From a virus: DNA of 24,357 nt. Positions 1 through 5,321 of this stretch are shown piece by piece. Within the stretch, counting starts at the first letter, position 1; the number at the start of each line of letters is the position of its first letter. The stretch spans positions 1 through 24,357 of IMG/VR virus record IMGVR_UViG_3300047490_000285, one strand, 5' to 3'. The notes beneath the pieces are model-generated. The model had not been told where the DNA came from and made no database searches. It saw only the letters and a list, made by a program, of their open reading frames with translations. Position numbers and translations under genes: made by a program.

Positions 1-536
1 TCGGCGCATGCACGAAGATCGTCGACGGCACGCACGAGGCGAGTGTCGTGACTGCCGCTGCCGGCAACACTTCGGCTCTGACTCTCGACATCGACGACCT
101 GATCGCCTGTGCAGGCCGGCTTCCGCGTTACAGTCGTGCCAATGCGAAGTGGTACGTGAATCCGGCGGTCTTCGCGGCAAGCGTGCAGCGTCTCGGTCTC
201 GTGAACAACGTCGGACTCGCCGGCGGCAACACGGCAGCGAACCTCGCGGCTCCGGCCGAACTTCGTCTGCTCGGTGCGCCGGTCGTGTTCGTGCACACCA
301 TGTCCAGCGTGATCGGCACGGACCCGGGCGTGGTCAAGTTTCTGTACGGCGACCTCTCGCAGGCCGCCATGTACGCGACTCGTCGGGGCCTGACGATCAA
401 GAAGTCCGACGAACGGTACATCGAGCAGGATCAGTCGTTGGTGGTCTGCACCATGCGTTTCGATGCCGTCACGCATGACTGCGGCGACAACGTCAAGGCT
501 GGACCGATCGTGGCTCTCAAGACTGCGGCTTCGTGA
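1..536 (+). CDS. Major capsid protein, HK97 fold, C-terminal part (5' truncated)
   Basis: The reading frame is open from the window edge (codons start at base 3) and stops at 536, so the true start lies upstream. The visible 177 residues look like the C-terminal half of an HK97-fold capsid subunit: a WYVNPAVFAAS segment, a LLGAPVVFVHTM segment like the usual 'G.PV' strand of the A-domain, then GDLSQAAMYATRRGLTIKKS and a final strand with MRFDAV. That order (GD..., Y...R.G..I..S.E...., then R.D) is typical of the capsid family. It would form the icosahedral shell. Its position just upstream of connector and neck genes fits. The GTG at 48 is internal, not a start. The family call is from recognisable pattern, without an alignment. 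Confidence 0.8.
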   Translation, partial: GACTKIVDGTHEASVVTAAAGNTSALTLDIDDLIACAGRLPRYSRANAKWYVNPAVFAASVQRLGLVNNVGLAGGNTAANLAAPAELRLLGAPVVFVHTMSSVIGTDPGVVKFLYGDLSQAAMYATRRGLTIKKSDERYIEQDQSLVVCTMRFDAVTHDCGDNVKAGPIVALKTAAS

Positions 537-558
537 TAACTCTCTGGAGACTCTGAAC

Positions 559-984
559 GTGAATCATACGGAAGGCACCAAGACCGTCGCGAAGATCGCA
601 ACCGTGGCCGCCGACGGCGGATCGTTCTCGCACGAGATCGACACGCTCTACAGCGACTACGTCACGATCGACGTCGTCTACTCGACGCTGACCGCGACCG
701 CGGCGGCGTACTCGACGAGCCTGAAACTCCAGCAGAGCGACTCGGCGGGCAGCGGCCAGACGGACATCGGCGGCGTGTTCACCGTGACTCCGGTCGCTGG
801 CGTGACCACCGGCAACCACATCTGCCGGTTCAATGTCGACATGCGTGGGAAGAAGCGATACCTCACGGTCGTCGCCAATCCCGCCAAGCCGGCGACGGTG
901 GCGAGTGTCGCGCACCTGTCCAAGACCGAGGACATGCCGACGACCGCTGCCAAGGCTGGCGTGAGCAACTACGTCAGCGGCTGA
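559..984 (+). CDS. Small virion-type protein, unknown (possible head decoration protein)
   Basis: 141 residues from GTG 559, chosen because GGAGA at 545-549 sits at good Shine-Dalgarno distance; the frame is open further up to 463 but that part overlaps the capsid gene. The protein is rich in Thr, Ser, Ala and Val, with alternating patterns such as YVTIDVVYSTLTATAAAYST and FTVTPVAGVTTGNHICRFNV that suggest a beta-sandwich. There is no signal peptide, membrane segment or catalytic motif. It lies 22 bases after the capsid stop, where many siphoviruses place a head-decoration or minor structural protein. I do not recognise a family, so a virion role is inferred from position and composition only. 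Confidence 0.6.
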   Translation: MNHTEGTKTVAKIATVAADGGSFSHEIDTLYSDYVTIDVVYSTLTATAAAYSTSLKLQQSDSAGSGQTDIGGVFTVTPVAGVTTGNHICRFNVDMRGKKRYLTVVANPAKPATVASVAHLSKTEDMPTTAAKAGVSNYVSG

Positions 985-1003
985 TCGCAGAGACTCTAGG
1001 TCG

Positions 1004-1052
1004 AGCCAAGGACGGCTAGGCCACGGAGGGTCATAGCGGGCAAGGACGCCCG
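1004..1052 (+). promoter_or_regulatory. Twin hairpins with identical AAGGAC loops in the glycosyltransferase leader
   Basis: Two perfect short stems lie in the 97-base gap before the glycosyltransferase: AGCC/GGCT (1004-1007 with 1014-1017) and CGGGC/GCCCG (1037-1041 with 1048-1052). Both enclose the same hexaloop AAGGAC. A/N-GGA in a hairpin loop is the known recognition form for CsrA/RsmA, and paired sites are common there. Between them is CCACGGAGGG (1021-1030), a Shine-Dalgarno-like stretch with no start codon at usable distance. The stems are directly visible; a CsrA or other RNA-binding role is inference. Confidence 0.35.
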
Positions 1053-1081
1053 AGCCGTTTCCTCACAGGCTCAGGGCACCT

Positions 1082-1870
1082 ATGCGCATCATCGTCGGCA
1101 ACGTCGAGCATGACATCAAGATCGCGGCGGTCCTCTCGGCCCCGCGACTTGGTTTCATGGATAACTACTACTGCTCCGTGCAGGCGTTCACCCAGTACCA
1201 GATTCCCATCACGAAGGGGACTGGCGCGTTCTGGGACCAGACCATGTCCCGCCTGCTCGACGAGGCCTCGAAGCCTGAGCATGGCAACACGTTCGTGGTC
1301 ACGATGGACTACGACTCCGTGTTCGAGCCCGAGTGCGTCTCGCGTCTCGTCTCGACTGCCCTGATCTCTGGATTCGACGCCGTGGCGCCGCTTCAGACGA
1401 AGCGAGACGACCAGAAACTCATGTTCACGCCGTCCGGCATGGCCGGGCACACAGGCGAGGTGACACTCCCGCTGGACTGGTGGGAGAAGCCCGCGCAGCC
1501 GGCCGACACGGCCCACTTCGGCCTGACCGTCCTGCGATGCGAGGCAATCCGACGACTCCCGAAGCCGTGGTTTCTCGGCACGCCCAATAGTCGTGGAGAC
1601 TGGGGCGACGTCGGCGAAGGCGACACGGCGAGGTGTGACCCAGATATCCACTTCTGGCGCCAGTGGCGAGCCTGTGGGAACACGCTGGCTATCAGCCCGC
1701 AGATTTCAATCGGCCATGCCGAACTCGTGATCACATGGCCCGACCAGCGACTCAAGGCGATCCATCAGTACCCGACGCACTACTGGCATTCGGGCGGCCG
1801 GAGACCGGCTGAGGCTTGGGGCTCGCCAGAGCACGCAGCCGTGTCGTCACAGAAGCGAGGAGGTGAATGA
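1082..1870 (+). CDS. Phage GT-A-fold glycosyltransferase-like protein
   Basis: 262 residues. The N-terminal part resembles the nucleotide-binding half of a GT2-like (GT-A) enzyme. FVVTMDYDSVF carries a DYD triad at residues 76-78, the place of the DxD motif that binds the metal and nucleotide-sugar. Further on, DPDIHFWRQWRACGN and ISPQISIGHAEL put a His at 212, where many GT-A enzymes have the metal-coordinating His. It would transfer a sugar from a nucleotide donor to an unknown acceptor. There is no signal peptide or membrane segment, so it is cytoplasmic. Its end overlaps the next gene by 4 bases, so it is co-translated with the head-completion genes, an unusual place for such an enzyme. 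Start is ATG 1082 with weak AGGG upstream. Donor and acceptor cannot be read from the sequence. Confidence 0.7.
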   Translation: MRIIVGNVEHDIKIAAVLSAPRLGFMDNYYCSVQAFTQYQIPITKGTGAFWDQTMSRLLDEASKPEHGNTFVVTMDYDSVFEPECVSRLVSTALISGFDAVAPLQTKRDDQKLMFTPSGMAGHTGEVTLPLDWWEKPAQPADTAHFGLTVLRCEAIRRLPKPWFLGTPNSRGDWGDVGEGDTARCDPDIHFWRQWRACGNTLAISPQISIGHAELVITWPDQRLKAIHQYPTHYWHSGGRRPAEAWGSPEHAAVSSQKRGGE

Positions 1871-2088
1871 TGCAGATGCGAATGCTTCGCGACTGGTCGT
1901 ATCACAAGCAAGGCGACGTGGTCGAGGTGTGGGAGCCCACGGCGCAGAACTGGATGCTGAATGGCATCGCTGAGCCGGCCCCGGCGGTCGCCGTTCCTGA
2001 GCCGGCCCCTGAGCCCGTGGTCGAGGCCGCCGAGGCGATCGAGCCGGAGGACGTCGAGCGGGCTGACCGACGCCCGAAGCGGAAATGA
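1867..2088 (+). CDS. Small acidic/proline-rich protein, unknown
   Basis: About 70 residues. A strong AGGAGG at 1858-1863 precedes a run of start codons: ATG 1867 overlaps the preceding stop (ATGA), but 1870 or 1876 have better spacing to the Shine-Dalgarno, so the true start may be 1-3 codons later. The first 35 residues (RDWSYHKQGDVVEVWEPT, then WMLNGIAEPAP) look like a compact beta domain. The rest is a low-complexity tail of Ala, Pro, Glu and Val ending in a basic KRK. Short proteins of this shape are common between capsid and connector genes in phages, but I do not recognise a family. It overlaps the connector gene by 4 bases. Confidence 0.65.
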   Translation: MMQMRMLRDWSYHKQGDVVEVWEPTAQNWMLNGIAEPAPAVAVPEPAPEPVVEAAEAIEPEDVERADRRPKRK

Positions 2089-2711
2089 ACTCGTATTTCG
2101 TGTCTGGGATCGGGCCGTTTCGCTACCGCTCGCTCACTGTCGCGACGCCGCCGGCGATCTACCCAGTCTCGCTCGCCGAGGCCAAGTCTCACCTGCGAGT
2201 GGACGAGGACTTTCTCGACGACGATTCATACATCCAGTCACTGGTCGCAGCCGCGACCGACCACGTCGAGGGAGTGTCCGACCGGTCTCTGATTCGGCGT
2301 CAGTACCGCATGCGATTCGACCTGTTCCCAGCGTGGGACATTCCGCTCCCGAGGCCTCCGATTGCCTACGGCCCGATCGAGGTCACGTACGTCCCCTCGG
2401 ACGGCGTGTACTCGCCTGTGGCCTACACGAACTTCCGCGAGGACCGCGACGCGACGCCGGCAGTCATCCGCCCGCAGTGGAACGGGACGTGGCCTACAAC
2501 CCGCGGTGCCGAGAACGACGTGACGGTGACCTACTGGGCCGGATACGGCGAAGACTCGATCTCATGCCCTGCCCCGGCGAGGCACTGCATCTTGATGATC
2601 GCGTCGCACTGGTACTCCACGCGAGAGTCCGTGATTCAAGGTGGCATGAATCCGGTGCCCATGGCTGTCGAGGTTCTTCTCGGGGCTATTAACTGGGGGC
2701 AGTACCGCTGA
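2085..2711 (+). CDS. Head-tail connector protein, gp6-like / phiE125 gp8-type
   Basis: 208 residues from ATG 2085, overlapping the previous stop as ATGA. Residues ~27-63 (YPVSLAEAKSHLRVD, then DDDSYIQSLVAAATDHVE) are the hallmark of the gp6-like connector family: 'sLaeaK.hLRvd...dD..I..li.AA...vE', an alpha-helical N-terminal half. The C-terminal part holds VTVTYWAGYG, matching the usual 'v.v.y.aGyg' strand, then a helix (ARHCILMIASHWYSTRESV) that is also typical. These proteins form a ring under the portal that extends the channel for the tail. The length matches the phiE125 gp8 family. It sits directly before the head-closure protein, the expected order. Confidence 0.85.
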   Translation: MNSYFVSGIGPFRYRSLTVATPPAIYPVSLAEAKSHLRVDEDFLDDDSYIQSLVAAATDHVEGVSDRSLIRRQYRMRFDLFPAWDIPLPRPPIAYGPIEVTYVPSDGVYSPVAYTNFREDRDATPAVIRPQWNGTWPTTRGAENDVTVTYWAGYGEDSISCPAPARHCILMIASHWYSTRESVIQGGMNPVPMAVEVLLGAINWGQYR

Positions 2712-3052
2712 TGGAGAGGCCACTGCGTGCGGGAGACTTGCGAGAGTCGGTCATTATTGAGCAGCCGAGCGAAGCGACGAACGACTACGGGGAGACGACC
2801 GCGTCGTGGTCGATCAAGGCACGCCGCCGGGCTGCGATTCGGGGGCTTCGCGTCGACGAACTCATGTCTGCGCAAGGGCCGTATACAGTCGCCACGCACG
2901 AAGTCGAGTTTCGGTATGTCGCTGGCCTGACGAACGCGATGCGACTGATTTGGACGAGCCGCAGCCCAATCAGAACGCTCGACATCGTCTCCGTGACAGA
3001 AGTGAATAACCGCGAATACCACAGGCTGGTCGTCAAGGAGCAGGTGGGATGA
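2711..3052 (+). CDS. Head-closure / head-tail adaptor protein, SPP1 gp16-type
   Basis: 113 residues. The start overlaps the previous stop by one base (TGATG) and is preceded by a GGGGGCAG Shine-Dalgarno-like run. The opening (RAGDLRESVIIEQPSEATND, then YGETTASW) is the signature of the Phage_H_T_join family: 'aG.l..rV.i..p....d..G....w'. The end (RTLDIVSVTEVNNREYHRLV) matches the family's last strands, with '.i..v...n......l.v.'. The role is to seal the connector after packaging and bind the tail terminator. Length and neighbours fit. It overlaps the next gene as ATGA. Confidence 0.85.
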   Translation: MERPLRAGDLRESVIIEQPSEATNDYGETTASWSIKARRRAAIRGLRVDELMSAQGPYTVATHEVEFRYVAGLTNAMRLIWTSRSPIRTLDIVSVTEVNNREYHRLVVKEQVG

Positions 3053-3462
3053 CGAGATCGATCGTTCTTGAGGGAAGCACGCAAGTCATCGATTCCCTTC
3101 GCGGACTCGTCGAGTCTTTGGACGTCCCCTCCGCGATCGAGGACGGGGCTTCTTGGTTTGCGGAGAAAGTGCGAGAGAAGACACCTCCCGGGTACTCCGG
3201 GAAACTTCCAGAGTCCGTGTTGTACGAGGTCGACGACGACGGCGCGTATGTAGGCTTCGACGCAAGCGTCGAGACGGCGGGAATTGCGGCCCTCGACAGC
3301 GTAACCAGACCAAGAACCCGCGGCAGGAGCGTTCTCAGTCGCCCTGCGAAAGAGTGGGTTCAAGCAGAGGAACTGGCAAGCGTGCTGGAGCAATCGTTCG
3401 ACGACTATTCCTCCGAGGCAGCATCCGTAATCGAAGATGGCATCTCCAGAAAAATGGCTTAG
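3049..3462 (+). CDS. HK97 gp10-like neck / tail-completion protein
   Basis: 137 residues. The pattern fits the gp10-like family: an N-terminal helix region (QVIDSLRGLVESLDVP), an amphipathic helix (DGASWFAEKVREKTPPG) containing the conserved 'a..v...akalaP..tG.L..si' shape, here KTPPGYSGKLPESVLY, and a C-terminal acidic helix (LASVLEQSFDDYS). Such proteins act at the head-tail interface. The gene starts with an ATGA overlap, and its last 26 bases overlap the next gene in another frame. The family call rests on the central motif and gene order. Confidence 0.72.
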   Translation: MTRSIVLEGSTQVIDSLRGLVESLDVPSAIEDGASWFAEKVREKTPPGYSGKLPESVLYEVDDDGAYVGFDASVETAGIAALDSVTRPRTRGRSVLSRPAKEWVQAEELASVLEQSFDDYSSEAASVIEDGISRKMA

Positions 3463-3844
3463 AAGCCGAATCGACGGCGCAACAACGGCCGGCGTGCACC
3501 CGATTCTGGCACCCCAGAACGCCCCGCTTCCGCTCGTCGTGTACAGACGAACCGGAACCCGGCGGGAACGCGACATGATCAAGGGCGTCGGGCGTCCTGT
3601 GGCGTCCTTTTTGGTGTCTCTTGTCTCTGAGACGTACACGGAAGTTAAAGACATCGCAGACGCTGTACGGCTCGCCGTCGACAACTTTACGGGCACGCAT
3701 TCTGGCGTGACAATTGTAAATACATCGCTTGTTTCCGAATCGGACAACATGGAGCGTCCAAACGAGGGGCAAGCGAAGCCGCTGTACAGGGTCGATCAGG
3801 TCTACGAGGTGCGGTTCCACGAAAGCGTCCAAGGAGGGGCGTGA
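3437..3844 (+). CDS. Tail terminator / tail-completion protein (gp17-like, DUF3168-type)
   Basis: 135 residues. The start ATG 3437 lies inside the preceding gene; no strong Shine-Dalgarno is seen, suggesting translational coupling. The layout matches the tail-terminator family: an N-terminal helix (MASPEKWLRSRIDG), then 'v.pi.AP.n.plP.vvY.r' seen as VHPILAPQNAPLPLVVYRR, a central strand VASFLVSLVSETYTEVKDIAD that fits '..v.v...s.....v..i...v', a short helix, and a final strand RVDQVYEVRFHE. The protein would cap the tail tube and join it to the neck. It is followed after a strong AGGAGG by the tail-tube genes. Confidence 0.75.
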   Translation: MASPEKWLRSRIDGATTAGVHPILAPQNAPLPLVVYRRTGTRRERDMIKGVGRPVASFLVSLVSETYTEVKDIADAVRLAVDNFTGTHSGVTIVNTSLVSESDNMERPNEGQAKPLYRVDQVYEVRFHESVQGGA

Positions 3845-3847
3845 CCA

Positions 3848-4219
3848 ATGGCCTACGAGTCGTCGCAGGGAATCAGTTTCGTCTTCTCGGGCTCTGAGTT
3901 TTTGCTCACGTCGATTTCCGTGAGCAAGGGCGCCGCGGAGGTCGACACGTCGGACCTCAAACTGCCATACGGTTCGCAGCGGTCGTACCGCATCTCGCCG
4001 CTTCGCGACGGTGCGGAACTTCAGGTCGAGTTCTTCGGGCTGAATCTCCCGCAGCAGACCGCAACCGGCGCGATTACGTGGTCGGTTGATGGCAGCGGCA
4101 GCAATGCGCAGTTCACGACGGGCCTCCCCACCGCCGCGCTGTGCACGTCGGCGTCAGTGCAGGCGGCTGCCGGTGAACTGATTCGTGGCTCCGCTACTTT
4201 CCGGCTGACCTCGACCTGA
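3848..4219 (+). CDS. Tail-tube-like protein A
   Basis: 123 residues from ATG 3848 with AAGGAGG at 3831-3837. The sequence is beta-rich, without helices or membrane segments: GISFVFSGSEFLLTSISVSK, a VDTSDLKLPYG turn, ELQVEFFGL, and a closing IRGSATFRLTS strand. This is the shape of a small siphoviral tail-tube subunit ('G..i.i.g..l..t..s.......iD.t...', '...vef.G', 'g.v.g.aTf..t'). It lies between the tail terminator and the tail chaperone, where the major tail protein is expected. The following gene is clearly related, so either or both may form the tube. Which is the major subunit cannot be told from sequence. Confidence 0.75.
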   Translation: MAYESSQGISFVFSGSEFLLTSISVSKGAAEVDTSDLKLPYGSQRSYRISPLRDGAELQVEFFGLNLPQQTATGAITWSVDGSGSNAQFTTGLPTAALCTSASVQAAAGELIRGSATFRLTST

Positions 4220-4222
4220 CCG

Positions 4223-4672
4223 ATGACCCGGATCACGTCACAGGGCACGGTGGTGGTCTGGGCGGGAGTGGAACTGGAGGCGACCTCGGTCACCTACTCG
4301 GCATCTGCCGGCGACGAGATCGACATTACGTCGCTCGCGTCGTCGGTGAGGACAGACCCAAGCAACTCGCTGCGGAAGTTTGTCACACGAGAGTACGACT
4401 CGTGCTTCGCCGGCGAGGCTGCCGAACTGAGCGTGGAGTTTTTCGCGGCAGCCGGTGCGAATCTCGCAGAACTTGTCGGACACAAGAGGCCACTGTCCGT
4501 AGCGATGCCAAACAACGAGACGGGCGTATCGGTAACGACCATAACGAATCAGCCGTCGAGCCCAGCAAACGCATTTGCATGGTCCCGCGACGCGATACTC
4601 GCGAACCTGCAAATCACAGCGACCACCGGTGAGTATGTCAGGGGAACAGCGACGTTTCGGATGACGGGGTAG
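4223..4672 (+). CDS. Tail-tube-like protein B (paralogue of the preceding gene)
   Basis: 149 residues, three bases after the preceding stop and without a visible Shine-Dalgarno, so probably coupled. It shares landmarks with the gene before it, in the same order: an opening strand (VVVWAGVELEATSVTYS), EIDITSLASSV versus VDTSDLKLPYG, ELSVEFFAA versus ELQVEFFGL, and a closing VRGTATFRMTG versus IRGSATFRLTS. An extra segment (~residues 85-125, KRPLSVAMPNNETGVSV onward) makes it longer. The likely role is a second tail-tube subunit or a tube-tip or minor tail protein. The relation is seen in the sequence; the division of labour is unknown. Confidence 0.72.
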   Translation: MTRITSQGTVVVWAGVELEATSVTYSASAGDEIDITSLASSVRTDPSNSLRKFVTREYDSCFAGEAAELSVEFFAAAGANLAELVGHKRPLSVAMPNNETGVSVTTITNQPSSPANAFAWSRDAILANLQITATTGEYVRGTATFRMTG

Positions 4673-4686
4673 ATAGGCAGAGTTTC

Positions 4687-5031
4687 GTGGCACTGAGCAA
4701 GGCGGCCATTCTGGCCGCGGACGACAAGAAGTCGATCGAGATCGACGTCCCTGAGTGGGGCGGATCGGTTCGTCTTCGCGTAATGACCGGGAGCGAGCGG
4801 GACAAGTTCGAGGCCGACTTCGTCGACGGCAAGAAGAGCGTCGAGATGGTTCGCGCCAAACTCGTCGCCAAGTGTCTCGTCGACGAGCACGGCGAGCGAC
4901 TCTTCGCCGAGACGGAGATTCCGAGCCTCAGTGACAAGTCGGCGAGCGTGCTCGACCGGCTCTTCACCGAGTGCATGCGGCTGAACCGCTTCTCGAAGGG
5001 TGACGTCGAGGAACTGGCGGGAAACTCCTAG
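4687..5031 (+). CDS. Tail assembly chaperone, gpG-type
   Basis: 114 residues from GTG 4687 with AGGCAG a few bases upstream. The body has the usual shape of siphoviral tail assembly chaperones: EWGGSVRLRVMTGSERDKFE, a helical middle, then GERLFAETEIPSLSDKSASV and LDRLFTECMRLN, ending DVEELAGNS. The family's common pattern is 'w...V.vr.m.g.erd....', '.LF.d.di..L..k.......l.....lN.......e...gN'. It coats the tape measure and recruits tube protein during tail assembly. The gene ends six bases past a GGGAAAC slippery heptamer, and the -1 frame is open beyond the stop, so a longer G-T product is expected (next entries). Confidence 0.85.
   Translation: MALSKAAILAADDKKSIEIDVPEWGGSVRLRVMTGSERDKFEADFVDGKKSVEMVRAKLVAKCLVDEHGERLFAETEIPSLSDKSASVLDRLFTECMRLNRFSKGDVEELAGNS
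5019..5025 (+). promoter_or_regulatory. -1 ribosomal frameshift slippery heptamer GGGAAAC
   Basis: In the gpG frame the heptamer reads G-GGA-AAC, an exact X-XXY-YYZ slippery site (lambda uses GGGAAAG at the same point of its G gene). Slipping back one base moves ribosomes to the frame that stays open to 5321. The zero-frame stop TAG is at 5029-5031, one codon past the site. The product would be 113 gpG residues plus 98 from the T frame, 211 in total. Confidence 0.9.
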
Positions 5032-5321
5032 ACCGCCCACGACGCCTGTTCGAGTTTCGTCTCGCTCTCGCGTTGGGGCGGTCGCATGCCGAACTTCTTG
5101 AGTCGGTCGATGCGGCCGAACTCGCAGAATGGGAGGCATACTGGACAATAGAACCATGGGGAGATGAGTGGCGACAGGCCGCTCGTCTCGCCACGGCTCT
5201 GTGCACGGCATGGGGCGCGAAGGGTCTCAAGGAGGAGACGCTCATGCCAAGCCACCGCAAGCGTCGCCAGACTGCTTCTGAGATGTTTTCCGAACTCGCC
5301 CGACTCGGAGGCGAGAAGTGA
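5025..5321 (+). CDS. T domain of the frameshifted tail chaperone (G-T fusion)
   Basis: This is the -1 frame continuation after GGGAAAC. The 98 residues start LLDRPRRLFEFRLALALGRS, then AELLESVDAAELAEWEAYWT and IEPWGDEWRQAARLAT. That matches the T-domain type of phage tail chaperone ('...R.ala.g.t..eL...m...El..W.ay...eP.g..r.d...a.i'). The first start-like codon is TTG 5073, without a Shine-Dalgarno, and it would omit the conserved RLALALG part, so expression by frameshift is the better reading. The G-T product is thought to recruit tail-tube subunits to the tape measure. The stop overlaps the tape-measure start as GTGA. Confidence 0.85.
   Translation, partial: LLDRPRRLFEFRLALALGRSHAELLESVDAAELAEWEAYWTIEPWGDEWRQAARLATALCTAWGAKGLKEETLMPSHRKRRQTASEMFSELARLGGEK
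5031..5083 (+). promoter_or_regulatory. Putative frameshift-stimulating stem-loop
   Basis: GACCGCCC at 5031-5038 is perfectly complementary to GGGCGGTC at 5076-5083. The stem begins five bases after the slippery heptamer, the distance expected for a -1 stimulator. The 37-base loop contains a second small hairpin, CGAG/CTCG (5051-5054 with 5061-5064). Pairing is read by eye; its stability was not calculated. Confidence 0.7.

Noticed and set aside
463-558. Earlier start for the small virion protein
   Set aside because: It lies within the capsid gene in another frame; GTG 559 has a proper Shine-Dalgarno.
2785-3750. 321-residue minus-strand open frame
   Set aside because: It is antisense to three well-recognised neck genes and has no family features.
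5073-5321. Separate T gene starting at TTG 5073
   Set aside because: No ribosome site, and the conserved LFEFRLALALG part lies upstream of it; expression by frameshift explains the frame better.
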